The notes beneath the pieces were generated by a model. That model worked only from the letters and a program-made list of their open reading frames with translations. It ran no database searches and was not told the origin of the DNA. From Egibacter rhizosphaerae (GTDB taxonomy: Bacteria > Actinomycetota > Nitriliruptoria > Euzebyales > Egibacteraceae), in the NCBI RefSeq assembly GCF_004322855.1, contig NZ_CP036402.1, positions 1,736,001-1,800,000 on the forward strand: DNA of 64,000 nt, read 5' to 3'. Shown here piece by piece: positions 6,889 through 16,222 of this stretch (the first letter of the stretch is position 1; the number at the start of each line of letters is the position of its first letter). The translations under genes were made by a program, and so were the position numbers.

Positions 6889-8472
6889 TCAGCCCTCCGT
6901 CCTGAGCGCGTCGAGGTAGGCCGAAGGGTCGAGCAGGGCCTCGGACGCCGACTCGACGACCGTGAGCAGCGGCTGCGCCCCGATCCCGAGCAACAGGGTC
7001 GCCGTGCCGATGACCACGCACGGCGCCACGATCCCGACACCACGCCGGACACGATCCCCGTGGCCGGTCGCGTCCCCGTGGCCGGTCGCGTCCCCGTGGC
7101 CCGCGGCGTCGCCATGGCCGGCGGCGCTTCCGGCCCCCCCGGCGGGCACCGGCATGCCCTCGGCCATCTTCATGGGTTCGTGCTCCGACGCGGGCTCACC
7201 CCAGAAGACCCCGTTCCAGATCTTGATCATCGACATGAGCGTGAAGAACGAGACGATCACGGCGACGGCACCGGCGAGCAGCGCTCCGTCGTCGAATGCG
7301 GCGCGCACCAGCAGGTACTTGCCGACGAACCCGCTGGTCGGCGGCAGGCCGGCGAGCGCCAGCGCGGACAGGATGAACCCGGTCGCGAGCAGCGGACGCG
7401 CACGCACGATGCCCCCCAACCGCGCGAGGGTGCCCGTGCCGTAGATCGCCTCGACCGCCCCGGCCGCGAGGAACAGGGATCCCTTCACCGCGATGTACTG
7501 GATGAAGTAGAAGATCCCGGCCGTCACGCCGGCGACGGTCCAGAGGCCCAGCGGCAGGACGAGATAGCCGACCTGGCTGACCATGTGGAACGCGAGGATG
7601 CCGCGCATGTCGCCCTTGCCGACCGCGCCGAGCACCCCCACGACCATCGTGAGGCCTGCGATCGCGAGCAGCGCCCCGGCATACATGGGATCGCCGTCGA
7701 AGACCACCGCGTAGAGCCGGTAGAGGACGTAGACACCGGCTTTGGTCAGCAGCCCGCTGAACAACGCGGTCACCGCCGGCGACGCCTCGACGTAGCTCCG
7801 CGGCAGCCACGTGTGCAGGGGGACGATCGAGGCCTTCACACACACCGCGAGGGCGACCACCCCGGTGGCTGCGGCGGCCAGCGGTTCCCGCCCGGCGCCG
7901 GCCAGGACCCCGAAGTTGACGCTGCCGACGGTGCCGTAGACCAGCGCGATGCCGACGAGGAACACCGTCGACGCGAGCAGGTTCACCCCGACGTACAAGG
8001 CGCCCGCCCGCACCTGCGCCGCGGCCCCGCGCAGAGTCAGCAGGACGTACGAGGCGATGAGCATCACCTCGAACATCACGAACAGGTTGAACAGGTCGGC
8101 GGTGAGGAACGAGCCGTACACCCCCGCGACCAGCGCCAGCACCATGGGATGGAACAGCGGGTGGCGGTCCTCGCCGCTGGCGATCGAGAACAGCACGCTC
8201 GCGAGCGTCATGAACGACGCGATCGCCAGCAGCAGCGCCGCGAACCCGTCCGCGACGAAGGGAATGGCGATCCCCACCTCCCAGCCCCCCACCTGGTGAC
8301 CGAGGACGTCGCCGTCGCGGGTCACCGCGACGAAGACCACCGAGAGCCCCAGGACGGCCGCGACCGTCACCATCGTCAGCACCCGCTGGACCCGGCGGCG
8401 ATGGCGGGCGACGAGGCTCAGCGCGCTCGCCAGCAGCGGCAACGCGACGGGCAGCGTCAGCAGGCTGTTCAC
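6889..8472 (-). CDS. mrpD: Mrp Na+/H+ antiporter subunit D
   Basis: A 527-residue polytopic membrane protein homologous to NuoN/NuoM-type complex I subunits, about 14 helices. Family hallmarks include the FMTLASVLFSIASGEDRHPLF loop region, FVMFEVMLIASYVLL with its helix 5 Glu, and WLPRSYVEASPAVTALFSG with the helix 7 Lys further on (LLTKAGVYVLYR). It conducts protons coupled to sodium export. Near residues 448-473, between the last helices, sits an insert of four His/Asp/Gly repeats (forms of GHGDAT) encoded by 18-bp tandem repeats, absent from ordinary MrpD. It overlaps mrpC by four bases. Confidence 0.95.
   Translation of the reverse strand: MNSLLTLPVALPLLASALSLVARHRRRVQRVLTMVTVAAVLGLSVVFVAVTRDGDVLGHQVGGWEVGIAIPFVADGFAALLLAIASFMTLASVLFSIASGEDRHPLFHPMVLALVAGVYGSFLTADLFNLFVMFEVMLIASYVLLTLRGAAAQVRAGALYVGVNLLASTVFLVGIALVYGTVGSVNFGVLAGAGREPLAAAATGVVALAVCVKASIVPLHTWLPRSYVEASPAVTALFSGLLTKAGVYVLYRLYAVVFDGDPMYAGALLAIAGLTMVVGVLGAVGKGDMRGILAFHMVSQVGYLVLPLGLWTVAGVTAGIFYFIQYIAVKGSLFLAAGAVEAIYGTGTLARLGGIVRARPLLATGFILSALALAGLPPTSGFVGKYLLVRAAFDDGALLAGAVAVIVSFFTLMSMIKIWNGVFWGEPASEHEPMKMAEGMPVPAGGAGSAAGHGDAAGHGDATGHGDATGHGDRVRRGVGIVAPCVVIGTATLLLGIGAQPLLTVVESASEALLDPSAYLDALRTEG
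7055..7126 (-). repeat. 18-bp tandem repeats inside mrpD
   Basis: Four head-to-tail 18-bp units (plus-strand consensus TCCCCGTGGCCGGTCGCG) start at 7055, 7073, 7091 and 7109. The first two are identical and the last two diverged. On the coding strand they give repeated Gly-His-Gly-Asp-Ala-Thr units. The unit length is a multiple of three, so copy number can change without loss of frame. Confidence 0.85.
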
Positions 8473-8822
8473 GAGCCACCCGCCTCGTCGCTCCCGGGGA
8501 CCGACTCCGCCTCACCGTGTTCGATGTCGTCGTCGCCGAGGACGTCCGCACTCCGATAGGCCAGGGCGAGCAGGAAGGCGGTGATCCCGAACGCGATGAC
8601 GATCGCCGTGAGCGCGAAGGCTTGCGGCAGCGGGTCGGCTTGGGCCCCGTTCTCCCCGATGAATGGCACCGCGCGGCGAGCGACACCGCCGCTGGCGACC
8701 AGTGCGGTGGTGCCGGCGTGACCGAGCAGCACGAACCCGAGCACGACCCGGACGAGGCCTCGCTGCAGGATGAGGTACGTCCCCCCCGCGGCGCAGAGCC
8801 CCACGATCAGCGCCGCGGTCAT
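8469..8822 (-). CDS. mrpC: Mrp Na+/H+ antiporter subunit C
   Basis: A 117-residue NuoK-like protein with three transmembrane helices: [39 protein letters not shown] forms the first two, and [25 protein letters not shown] the third. The conserved NuoK/MnhC DPLPQALxLTAIVI block is intact. ATG 8822 overlaps the mrpB stop (8819-8821) as ATGA, so it is preferred over the open frame extending upstream. Product length matches MnhC proteins. Confidence 0.94.
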   Translation of the reverse strand: MTAALIVGLCAAGGTYLILQRGLVRVVLGFVLLGHAGTTALVASGGVARRAVPFIGENGAQADPLPQAFALTAIVIAFGITAFLLALAYRSADVLGDDDIEHGEAESVPGSDEAGGS

Positions 8823-9304
8823 CGGCGGCCCTCCCGGGGGCTCTCCGACCCCGTGTCGGGATCGGGGACCCACGTCGGCAGTCCCGGTGTCACCCGATCG
8901 TCGTCACGCGGCTCGCCGAGGTAGGTCATGATGGCGACCACCATCCCGACCACGATCAGCCAGACGCCCACGTCGAACACCAGTGAGGCGGCCAACTCGA
9001 ACTGTCCCAACTCGAACTTGGCGCTCTGCAGGAAGCTCTGGCCGAGCACGAGACCACCGATTCCGTAGACGGTCGCGAGCGCGAGCCCCCATCCGCACAG
9101 CGGGACGAAGCGCAGGAACCGGTACCGGAGCACGCCCCGGGTGCCGAGGGTCAGGTACTCGAGGACGACAGCGGCGCCGGCGGCGAGACCCCCGATGAAG
9201 CCTCCCCCCACCTCGTTGTGCCCGCGCAGAAGCAGGTAGAGGCTGAAGGCGACCATCAACGGGACGAGCACCCGCTGCCCGGTGCGCAGGATCACGGTGC
9301 TCAC
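8819..9304 (-). CDS. mrpB: Mrp Na+/H+ antiporter subunit B
   Basis: A 161-residue MnhB protein with four predicted helices. The family block [20 protein letters not shown] is complete, followed by [19 protein letters not shown] and a last helix ending [14 protein letters not shown]. The C-terminal 30 residues are hydrophilic. It overlaps mrpA and mrpC by four bases on either side. In some bacteria the MrpB-like domain is fused to MrpA; here a MrpB-like tail domain also exists in MrpA, as is usual for the seven-gene type. Confidence 0.94.
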   Translation of the reverse strand: MSTVILRTGQRVLVPLMVAFSLYLLLRGHNEVGGGFIGGLAAGAAVVLEYLTLGTRGVLRYRFLRFVPLCGWGLALATVYGIGGLVLGQSFLQSAKFELGQFELAASLVFDVGVWLIVVGMVVAIMTYLGEPRDDDRVTPGLPTWVPDPDTGSESPREGRR

Positions 9305-11685
9305 CGCGTCACCTCCTCGCCCTCGTCCGCATCCCCGTCGTCGCCCGGTGCCGCACCGGAGTACGGATCGACGTCCCGCGGCTCCTCACCAGGCTGTGCG
9401 CGAGCGCGGCCGTCCGGGACGAGGCGGACCAGCGCGTACATGCCGGCCGCCGCGATCGCGAGCACGCCCACCTCGCCCAAGGTGTCGAGGGCGCGGAAGT
9501 CCACGAGGATCGTGTTGACGACGTTGCTGCCGCCGGTCACCTCCTCGGCCTCAGCGAGGTAGTAGGCGGCGGGATCGGACTCCCCGCGCCGTCCGGTCAG
9601 CAGATAGGTCCCCGCGAACGCCAGCGCGCCGACCACCGCCGCGATGACACCCGCGCCGGCGACCCGGGGGCGGCGGACCCGCAGGAAGTCCGGAGGCAAC
9701 CGGCGGAACACGAGCACCACCAGCGCCACGGTCAGGGTCTCCACGAGCAGCTGCGTCAGCGCCAGGTCGGGTGCGCCGATCTGCACGAACCAGGCGGCGA
9801 TCAGGAACCCTGTCAAGCCGAGCATCGCGACGGCGCCGACGCGGCTCTTGGCCTGCGCCATGCCCGCGATCGAGAGCACGAGCAACGCCACGATTCCCCA
9901 GTCCAGGGGCTCGTGGGGAGCTGGCGGCTGGGCGGTGGTGAGATCCGCGGCCAGGGCGACCGCGGTGCCGCCCACCGCGAGGACCACGAGGACCGGCGCC
10001 ACGTGCACCGCGATCGACGAGGACGCGGCCGGGGCGCCGATGCGCTTGCCGAGCGCGATCGACTGATCGTAGAGCCGGTCGAACGTCCCCTCGCCGTCGA
10101 TCGGCAGGCGGACCCGGCCCTGGAGCCGCTCGACGCGCTCCCGCGTCAGGAACAACGCGATGCCGCCACCGACGACGATGGCCGACATCAGGAGCGGCAG
10201 GGTGAGGCCGTGCCACAGTGAGAGGCCGAACTCGGGGCTCTCCCCGGTGGTGTCGAGCCCCACGACGTTGGCGTACGGGCTGAGCAGCGGGACGACGAGG
10301 CCCAGCGCGAGGCCGGCCACGCCGAGGAGCAGCGGGGCGGCCTCGAACGACAGCGGTGGCGCGTGCGCGTGCGTACGCAACGGCCCCTCGAACGTGCGCC
10401 AGTAGTAGCGGGCGCTGTAGGCGAACGTGAAGACGCTCGCCGCGACCGCCAGCGTGGCCGAGGTCGGCGCGAGCCACGCGGCACCGGGGGACTCGACGAA
10501 CGCGGCGAAGGCCTCCTCCTTCGACACGAACCCGAGCAGTGGGGGCAGCCCGGCCATCGAGACCGCGGCCAGCCCGCCGGCGAGCGCCGTGCGCGGCATG
10601 TCGGCCCTGAGCCCGCCGAGCTCGCGCAGGTCGCGCGTCCCCGTCTCGTGGTCGACGATCCCGACGCTCATGAAGAGCGTGGCCTTGTACAGCGCGTGGG
10701 CGAACAGGTGCACCCCGGCTGCCCCGAGCGCGAGCGGTGTGCCGATGCCGATCAATCCGGTCAGGAAGCCGAGCTGGCTGACCGTGCCGTACGCCAGCAG
10801 GCGCTTGAGGTCGTTCGCCTTGGTCGCGACGACCGCGCCGAGCAGCGCGGTCCCGAGGCCGAACAGGACGAGCGGCACCTGCCAGACGGGCTCCCCGCCG
10901 AACACCGGGGTCAGCCGGAAGAGCAGGTAGATGCCGGCCTTGACCATCGTGGCGGCGTGCAGGTACGTGCTGACGGGGGTGGGGGCGACCATCGCCCCAG
11001 GCAGCCAGAAGTGGAAGGGGAACTGCGCGCTCTTGGTGAACGCGCCGAGCAGGATGAGCACCACGATGGCCGGCATGGTCGGCGCCGCGAGCACCGCCTC
11101 GGGGCTCCGAAGGATCTCGGACAGCACGAACGTGTCGGCGGCCAGTCCGAGGAGCACGAACCCGGCGAGCAGCGCGAGCCCGCCGACCGCGGTGACGAGG
11201 AACGCTCGCGTCGCGCCCTGCGCGCCCTCGCCCTTGCCGCCGATCAGGAAGAAGCTCGAGACGCTGGTGAACTCCCAGAACACGAACAGCGCGATGAGAT
11301 CGTCGGCGAGGACGAGCCCGAGCATCGAGGCGGCGAAGAAGGTCAGCAGCGCGAGGAAGCGCCCCGCCTTCGCCCGGTCCGTGCCGAAGTACCGCGCGCT
11401 GTACGCGAGCACCAGGGCACCGATGCCGAGCACGATCAGGCTGAACAGCAGCCCGAGGCCGTCCATGCGCAGCGCGAGGGTGAGGTCGGCGGAGGGGATC
11501 CAGGCGAGTTCCCCCGTCACAGGCTCGCCGGCGACCACACCCGGCACCTCGGTCGCGACCAGCACGGTGAAGACCGCCAGGACGCCCGCCAGCAGCCATC
11601 CGGCGTCGCGACCCATGGCCGTGGCGAGCGGCTTCGCGATCGCGGCGGCGAGGAAGGTGGCCGCAAGGACGCCCACGAGGATCAT
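9301..11685 (-). CDS. mrpA: Mrp Na+/H+ antiporter subunit A
   Basis: A 794-residue membrane subunit related to NuoL, followed by the C-terminal MnhA extension. In the NuoL-like part, [18 protein letters not shown] carries the helix 5 Glu, [34 protein letters not shown] includes the conserved Lys and the HAATMVKAG motif, and [19 protein letters not shown] follows. The extension contains [38 protein letters not shown], the DUF4040/MnhB-like core thought to hold the cation path. It is the first gene of mrpABCDEFG. The 214 bases upstream should hold the operon promoter, but no convincing one stands out. The C-terminal tail is acidic. Confidence 0.96.
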   Translation of the reverse strand: MILVGVLAATFLAAAIAKPLATAMGRDAGWLLAGVLAVFTVLVATEVPGVVAGEPVTGELAWIPSADLTLALRMDGLGLLFSLIVLGIGALVLAYSARYFGTDRAKAGRFLALLTFFAASMLGLVLADDLIALFVFWEFTSVSSFFLIGGKGEGAQGATRAFLVTAVGGLALLAGFVLLGLAADTFVLSEILRSPEAVLAAPTMPAIVVLILLGAFTKSAQFPFHFWLPGAMVAPTPVSTYLHAATMVKAGIYLLFRLTPVFGGEPVWQVPLVLFGLGTALLGAVVATKANDLKRLLAYGTVSQLGFLTGLIGIGTPLALGAAGVHLFAHALYKATLFMSVGIVDHETGTRDLRELGGLRADMPRTALAGGLAAVSMAGLPPLLGFVSKEEAFAAFVESPGAAWLAPTSATLAVAASVFTFAYSARYYWRTFEGPLRTHAHAPPLSFEAAPLLLGVAGLALGLVVPLLSPYANVVGLDTTGESPEFGLSLWHGLTLPLLMSAIVVGGGIALFLTRERVERLQGRVRLPIDGEGTFDRLYDQSIALGKRIGAPAASSSIAVHVAPVLVVLAVGGTAVALAADLTTAQPPAPHEPLDWGIVALLVLSIAGMAQAKSRVGAVAMLGLTGFLIAAWFVQIGAPDLALTQLLVETLTVALVVLVFRRLPPDFLRVRRPRVAGAGVIAAVVGALAFAGTYLLTGRRGESDPAAYYLAEAEEVTGGSNVVNTILVDFRALDTLGEVGVLAIAAAGMYALVRLVPDGRARAQPGEEPRDVDPYSGAAPGDDGDADEGEEVTR

Positions 11686-11899
11686 GCGCCGGCCTCCCGG
11701 CGCGCAGGGGCGTGGTGCGGCGTCGGCGGGATCGGGCTCATGAGGGCATCAGCGTGGGGCTCTTGCGACTTGGGGGTCGATGGCGGGACCCGCCGAGGAC
11801 GTCGACGGCGCCCTAGGATCGCGCAGTGGATCCGGTGACGCCACTCGGCTCGCCCACAAGGCCGACGGGGCGGCAGTACCTTGCACGGAATGCCGCGGC

Positions 11900-12883
11900 C
11901 TACCTCCAGGGCAGCGCCTTCCGCTGTCCCCAGTAGGCCGAGGGGTCCTCGGCGAGCTCGGTGACGGCACCGGTGGACACCGCCGAAGCGAGTCCGACCG
12001 CGCGCGCGTTCGCCGCCACTTGGCCCGGCGTGGCCGCTCCGGACAGCACGATGTCGCTCCACGGCTGCGCCAGTGCGAGCGCGAGCGCGAGCGCATCGGC
12101 CGTCGGGGGTTCCGCCCCTGCCCCGGCGCACGACAGCAACCCGGTCGCCGCGTCCCCGCCGGGGGCGAGCCGCCCGTTGGCCAGCGCCTCCTTCACCACG
12201 ACGACGAGGCCCGCGTCGTGTGCCTCCGCCAGCGCCGGAGCGGCGGATGGCTCGAGCGGATTCCAGGTGGCCTGCACCACCGCGAACGGGCAGCGGTCCA
12301 GCGCCGCGAGCGCCGCCCGCACGACGTCGGCCTGCTGCGGACCGCTCGTCGTGAACCCGACCCGCACGCCCTCCGCCGCCAGGTCGGCGAGCAGATCGAG
12401 GACCTCCGGGTCGCTGAGCACACCGGTATCGAGCGTCGCCGAGTGGATCTGGTAGACGTCGAGTCGGTCGCCCAGCACCGCCCGCGTCTCGCCGATTTGC
12501 CGGCGCAACGCAGCGGCCGAGTGGTCCTTCACCTCGTGGGTCGACGCGTCCATCCGCCAACCACCGGTGTAGGCGTATCCCCACTTGGACGCGATGGTGA
12601 CCCCGTCCGCGTCGGCCCCACGGCGATCGAGCCAGCTCGCGAGGAACGCCTCGGCTCGACCGTACGAGCGTGCGGCGTCGACGTAGCGCAGCCCCGCCTC
12701 GAGAGCTGCGTCAAGGACCTCGTGACTGCGCCGCTCCAGGTCGGCCACGCCACGCGCCTGCCCGAGGTCCTCCGCGTGTCCGATGGTCAGGTACGCGGGG
12801 CGGCCCACCGCTGCGAGCCCGATGCCGAGCGGGGTGGCGGGTAGCTCGGAGGCGCCAACGCGAATCCGTGGTATGAGCTGCAT
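11900..12883 (-). CDS. Aldo/keto reductase
   Basis: A 327-residue (beta/alpha)8 NADPH-dependent oxidoreductase. The catalytic tetrad is visible: Asp and Tyr in YVDAARSYGRAEAF, Lys in IASKWGY, and His in DVYQIHSATLD. The C-terminal cofactor segment DIVLSGAATPGQVAANA matches the family's pyrophosphate-binding turn. ATG 12883 gives a standard N-terminus; an upstream open stretch of 23 codons runs through direct repeats and is not credible. The substrate is not predictable, but the group resembles the D-threo-aldose dehydrogenase-like AKRs. It is a lone minus-strand gene divergent from the signal-peptidase-like gene. Confidence 0.9.
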   Translation of the reverse strand: MQLIPRIRVGASELPATPLGIGLAAVGRPAYLTIGHAEDLGQARGVADLERRSHEVLDAALEAGLRYVDAARSYGRAEAFLASWLDRRGADADGVTIASKWGYAYTGGWRMDASTHEVKDHSAAALRRQIGETRAVLGDRLDVYQIHSATLDTGVLSDPEVLDLLADLAAEGVRVGFTTSGPQQADVVRAALAALDRCPFAVVQATWNPLEPSAAPALAEAHDAGLVVVVKEALANGRLAPGGDAATGLLSCAGAGAEPPTADALALALALAQPWSDIVLSGAATPGQVAANARAVGLASAVSTGAVTELAEDPSAYWGQRKALPWR

Positions 12884-12904
12884 GCGCACAGTCAACCGCG
12901 CCGA

Positions 12905-12970
12905 CTCACCGGGCGCATCCGCCCCGTTCACAGCGCAGCTCACCGGGCGCATGCGCCCCGTTCACAGCGC
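12905..12970. repeat. Two 32-bp direct repeats in a divergent promoter region
   Basis: Copies at 12905-12936 and 12939-12970 differ at one base and share the blocks CTCACCGGGCGCAT and CGCCCCGTTCACAGCGC. They lie 20-90 bases upstream of the aldo/keto reductase start and about 90 bases upstream of the divergent signal-peptidase-like gene. They could be a regulator's tandem sites or a recent duplication. Confidence 0.8.
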
Positions 12971-13060
12971 CCGGTCCCGGATCCGCGCCGCTGGCACACC
13001 GACCGGGTATCGTCCGGCCGAGGGGAGCAAGGACCCCGTGGCGACCAGGCGGCGACGCAG

Positions 13061-13789
13061 ATGACCGACCCTCCGCCCTCCGACGGACCCGAGGAACTCG
13101 ACCCCCCCGACCGGCCCGCCCGTCCCGGCGGGAACGGCCGAAGGGGCGAGCAGAACGCGCACAACGGGCAGGCCGCACCGGCGACGCCGCGCAGGCGGCC
13201 GTGGCCACGCCGACGCGAGGACGGCCCGCCCGTGCCGGCGCTGTTGCTTCGCGGGCTCGCCGCGATGTTCCTCGTCTCCCTCGCGGTCGCCGCCCTCACC
13301 GTGGGGGCGTTCACGTGGCTGGACGGCGCGGAAGCGCACGTCGTCACGGACGACGCCATGACCGGCGCCCTGGAACGGGGTGACGTCGCCCTCGTGCAGC
13401 CGGCGGGAGCGATCTCGGAGGGCATCGTGGTGCGATGGGTCGACGACCGGGGTGCCGCCCACGTGCACCGCGTCGTGCGGGAGGGGGAGGCGCTGCGCAT
13501 GATCGCCGACCGGCACCGGTCACCGGTCGCCGAGATCAACGCGGACCGGGTCACCGGGGTGGTCGACCGACGCGTCCCCTGGGCCGGGGCCCCCCTGGTC
13601 TGGCTCGCCGAAGGCTCGGTGGGGCGGCTCGGCGCCTTCCTGCTGCTCTGCGCCGCCGCGATCGGCACCATCGCCGCGGTGCCGTTGCGGCCCGGCGTGA
13701 TCGGCGAACGGGACCTGCCGCCGGGTGACGGGTCGGAGAATGCGAACGCGCCCGGCGACGCTCGTCGAGGACCGCGCGTGCCCGCGTAG
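13061..13789 (+). CDS. Signal peptidase I-like membrane protein lacking the catalytic serine
   Basis: The 242-residue protein has a long Pro/Arg-rich cytoplasmic N-terminus, a membrane helix at about residues 64-87, a beta-rich S24/S26-type domain, and a second helix near 190-207. The fold signature of SipW/archaeal signal peptidases is recognisable: a GDVALVQPAGAISEGIVVRW strand pair and AHVHRVVREGEALRMIADR, corresponding to the conserved HRV motif. Where active enzymes have S-G-S-M, this protein has DDAMTGAL, with no Ser next to the Met. It is therefore probably not a conventional serine/lysine or serine/histidine peptidase, despite keeping the fold. Its role is unknown. The ATG start is at the end of a 177-base gap holding direct repeats. 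Confidence 0.65.
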   Translation: MTDPPPSDGPEELDPPDRPARPGGNGRRGEQNAHNGQAAPATPRRRPWPRRREDGPPVPALLLRGLAAMFLVSLAVAALTVGAFTWLDGAEAHVVTDDAMTGALERGDVALVQPAGAISEGIVVRWVDDRGAAHVHRVVREGEALRMIADRHRSPVAEINADRVTGVVDRRVPWAGAPLVWLAEGSVGRLGAFLLLCAAAIGTIAAVPLRPGVIGERDLPPGDGSENANAPGDARRGPRVPA

Positions 13790-13830
13790 CGGCGCTCGCG
13801 AGCACCCCAGGCGATCGAGCGTCGGTGCGC

Positions 13831-14397
13831 TCAGCCCTTCGGCGCGGGTTCGTGAGCGACCGCCTCGACGCAGATGCCCGCGGCGAACGTGAGCGTGACC
13901 CAAGCGCCCTTGCGGACGCGCGCATCGGCGACCGCGACGCCGTCGCGGCCGACGAGCACCGCGAGCAGCGTGGCGAGCACGTCACCGTGCGAGCACACGA
14001 CGACGCGTCCACGAGCGTGCGAGCGGACGAGTTCGTCGACCGCCGCGAGGGCGCGCCCGCCGAGCCACGCGGATCCGACCCAGGCCGAGCCGCGGTCGAC
14101 CGGCGGAGCGATCCGTCGATCGGCGAGCCTTCGGTCCGTCACGACCGGCGCGTCCGTGAGCTGACCGAGCAGCTCGACGGTCTCGACGCAGCGCGTCAGC
14201 GGGCTCGTGCGCACCCCCGAGAGGGGTGAGGGGTCACCCGACCCGCCGCTCGCCAGCCGATCGGAGAGCCACTTGGCCTGCCCCCGCCCTCCGGCGTCCA
14301 GCGGCCGCGACTCGTCGTGGTCGGTCCAGGAGCGCCGGCCGACAGCCTTGGCGTGGCGCAACAGCTCGACGACCGTGACCGGGCCTTCGGCGCTCAG
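13831..14397 (-). CDS. sixA: SixA-like phosphohistidine phosphatase (histidine phosphatase superfamily)
   Basis: A 188-residue member of the histidine phosphatase clan. The phosphate pocket is built from LLRHAKA near the N-terminus, with the nucleophilic His and its Arg, TSPLTRCVETVELL in the middle, and VVVCSHGDVLATLL, giving the second His. There is no ATG, GTG or TTG in frame ahead of the first strand. The only good signal is AGGAGG at 14405-14410, seven bases before CTG at 14397 (or four before CTG 14400), so a CTG start is proposed. The gene lies 113 bases downstream of pntB on the same strand. SixA-type enzymes dephosphorylate histidine on phosphotransfer proteins; the substrate here is unknown. 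Confidence 0.85.
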   Translation of the reverse strand: MSAEGPVTVVELLRHAKAVGRRSWTDHDESRPLDAGGRGQAKWLSDRLASGGSGDPSPLSGVRTSPLTRCVETVELLGQLTDAPVVTDRRLADRRIAPPVDRGSAWVGSAWLGGRALAAVDELVRSHARGRVVVCSHGDVLATLLAVLVGRDGVAVADARVRKGAWVTLTFAAGICVEAVAHEPAPKG

Positions 14398-14510
14398 CAG
14401 CGCACCTCCTGCTCCACCTCCCGGCCTACCCGGTCGGCGCGTACCGCCGGTGCGGCCCCAAGGATAACCGGGATCCCGCCAGCCGGTCGGTGCACCCCCA
14501 TCGCCGGCGC

Positions 14511-15938
14511 TCAGCCGGCCGGGGCGCCCTCCGCGACCTCGGCGGTGAGGGAGTCGAGCACGCCCTTGGCATCGCCGAAGAGCATCACCGTGTTGTCGGC
14601 CTCGAACAGATCGTTCTTGATCCCCGCGTATCCGGGGGCCAGCGAGCGCTTGATCACGAAGACGCGCCGCGCACGGCCGACTTCCAGGATCGGCATACCG
14701 GCGATGGGGCTGCCCGGCTGCGTGTTCGCGGCCGGGTTCACGACGTCGTTGGCGCCGACGACGATGACCGCGTCGGTGTGCGCGAAGTCCTGGTTGATCT
14801 CGCTCATCTCGAAGAGCTGCTCGTAGGGCACCTCGGCCTCGGCGAGCACGACGTTCATGTGTCCGGGCATGCGCCCGGCCACCGGGTGGATGGCGAACCG
14901 CACCTCGACCCCGCGACGCCCCAGTGCCGCGGCGAGCTCCTTGACCGCGTGCTGTCCGCGCGCTGCCGCGATGCCGTATCCCGGGACGATGATCACCGAT
15001 TGCGCGGACTCGAGGACCATCGCCGCTTCCTCGGCGTCGCTGGAGACCACGGACTCGTACGCCTCGGCCCCTTCGCCGCCGGTGGCGTCCCCGCCGTAGC
15101 CGCCGACGATGACGTTCGCGAGCGATCGGTTCATCGCCCGGCACATGATCTGGGTGAGGATGAGACCGGCGGCCCCCACCATCGTGCCGGCGATGATCAG
15201 GAGGTTGTTCTCGAGTGCGAAACCGGTCGCCGCGGCCGCCAGCCCCGACAGCGAGTTCAGCAGGCTGATCACGACCGGCATGTCGGCCCCACCGATGGGC
15301 AGGACCAGCACGACACCGGCCACCAGGCTCGCGGCGACGAGGCCGGCGACGAGCGCCGAAGCCGTCAGCGGATCGGCGAGGGCGAAGAGACCGCCGAGCC
15401 CCGCCGCCAGACCGCCCGCGAGGAGGAGTGTCAACAGGATCCCGCGCAGGGGGATCCGAGGCTGCCCCTTCACGGTGCCGCGCAACTTCAGCTCGGCCAG
15501 GATGCTGCCGGTGAACGTCGTGACGCCGATGAGGATCGACAGCGAGACCGTGATCGCGCTGGCCATCCCGAGAACGACCGCGGCGGGATCGTCCGCGCCG
15601 GCCTCGACGACCTCCAGCCAGAACAGCGCGAGAGCGACCAGCGCCGAGGCAGCACCGCCGAACCCGTTGAACCGCGCGACGATCTCGGGCATCTGGGTCG
15701 CCTTGGCGCGCACCACGATCAGGACCCCGACCACGGCCCCCACGGCAAGACCACCCGCGATCCACCGGTAGTCGACCAACCCCTGCTCGACGAGCGTGAT
15801 GACGACCGCCAGCAACATCCCGCTGGCGATCAGCAGGTTCCCGCTCCGCGCGGTGCGGATCTTCGACAGGCGCTTCAGCCCGACGACGAACAACGCGATG
15901 CTCGCCAGGGCGGCGAGCGCGATCAGATCACCGGTCAC
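14511..15938 (-). CDS. pntB: NAD(P) transhydrogenase subunit beta
   Basis: A 475-residue protein with eight or nine membrane helices (about residues 1-255), then the NADP(H)-binding domain III. Domain III features are visible: VIIVPGYGIAAARGQHAVKEL (dinucleotide fold entry), FAIHPVAGRMPGHMNVVLAEA, DAVIVVGANDVVNPAA and VFVIKRSLAPGYAGIKN. The enzyme couples hydride transfer between NADH and NADP+ to inward proton flow and supplies NADPH. It starts at GTG 15938 with a four-base overlap with pntAB. Length and domain order are typical of the three-gene form of the transhydrogenase. Confidence 0.96.
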   Translation of the reverse strand: MTGDLIALAALASIALFVVGLKRLSKIRTARSGNLLIASGMLLAVVITLVEQGLVDYRWIAGGLAVGAVVGVLIVVRAKATQMPEIVARFNGFGGAASALVALALFWLEVVEAGADDPAAVVLGMASAITVSLSILIGVTTFTGSILAELKLRGTVKGQPRIPLRGILLTLLLAGGLAAGLGGLFALADPLTASALVAGLVAASLVAGVVLVLPIGGADMPVVISLLNSLSGLAAAATGFALENNLLIIAGTMVGAAGLILTQIMCRAMNRSLANVIVGGYGGDATGGEGAEAYESVVSSDAEEAAMVLESAQSVIIVPGYGIAAARGQHAVKELAAALGRRGVEVRFAIHPVAGRMPGHMNVVLAEAEVPYEQLFEMSEINQDFAHTDAVIVVGANDVVNPAANTQPGSPIAGMPILEVGRARRVFVIKRSLAPGYAGIKNDLFEADNTVMLFGDAKGVLDSLTAEVAEGAPAG

Positions 15939-16222
15939 CGGTCACCCCCGCCGCCGAACCGGGACAGCATCCGGTCGGTCACCAGGAACCCTCCCACCAC
16001 GTTGATGGTGGCGAGGACGAGGGCCAGCGTGCCGAGCACCACTCCGACACTGGGATCGGCGACGGTGACCAGCGAGAGCGCCCCGAGGACCGTGATGCCG
16101 CTGAGCGCGTTGGCACCGCTCATCAGCGGGGTGTGCAACGTGGGAGGCACCTTGGTGATGAGCTCGAACCCCAGGAAGGCGGCGAGCACGAACACGTAGA
16201 TGCTGACCAGCAGCGGCCCCAT
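15935..16222 (-). CDS. pntAB: NAD(P) transhydrogenase alpha subunit, membrane part
   Basis: A 95-residue protein with three transmembrane helices. The family block FLGFELITKVPPTLHTPLMSGANALSGI is complete; it is the conserved core of the alpha-2 subunit, followed by the hydrophobic GALSLVTVADPSVGVVLGTLALVLATINVVGGFLVTDRML. It contributes helices to the proton channel with PntB. The start overlaps the pntAA stop by one base and the end overlaps pntB by four bases, so all three are translationally coupled. Confidence 0.96.
   Translation of the reverse strand: MGPLLVSIYVFVLAAFLGFELITKVPPTLHTPLMSGANALSGITVLGALSLVTVADPSVGVVLGTLALVLATINVVGGFLVTDRMLSRFGGGGDR

Noticed and set aside
6625-8559. A 644-codon open frame on the plus strand opposite the mrp genes
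   Set aside because: The product is a run of Arg, Asp, His and Gln without hydrophobic core; it mirrors mrpC-mrpE codons and has no ribosome binding site.
14398-15765. Upstream extension of the sixA frame across pntB
   Set aside because: The translated extension is Arg/Gly-rich noise antisense in codon phase to pntB; a start near the perfect AGGAGG is far better supported.
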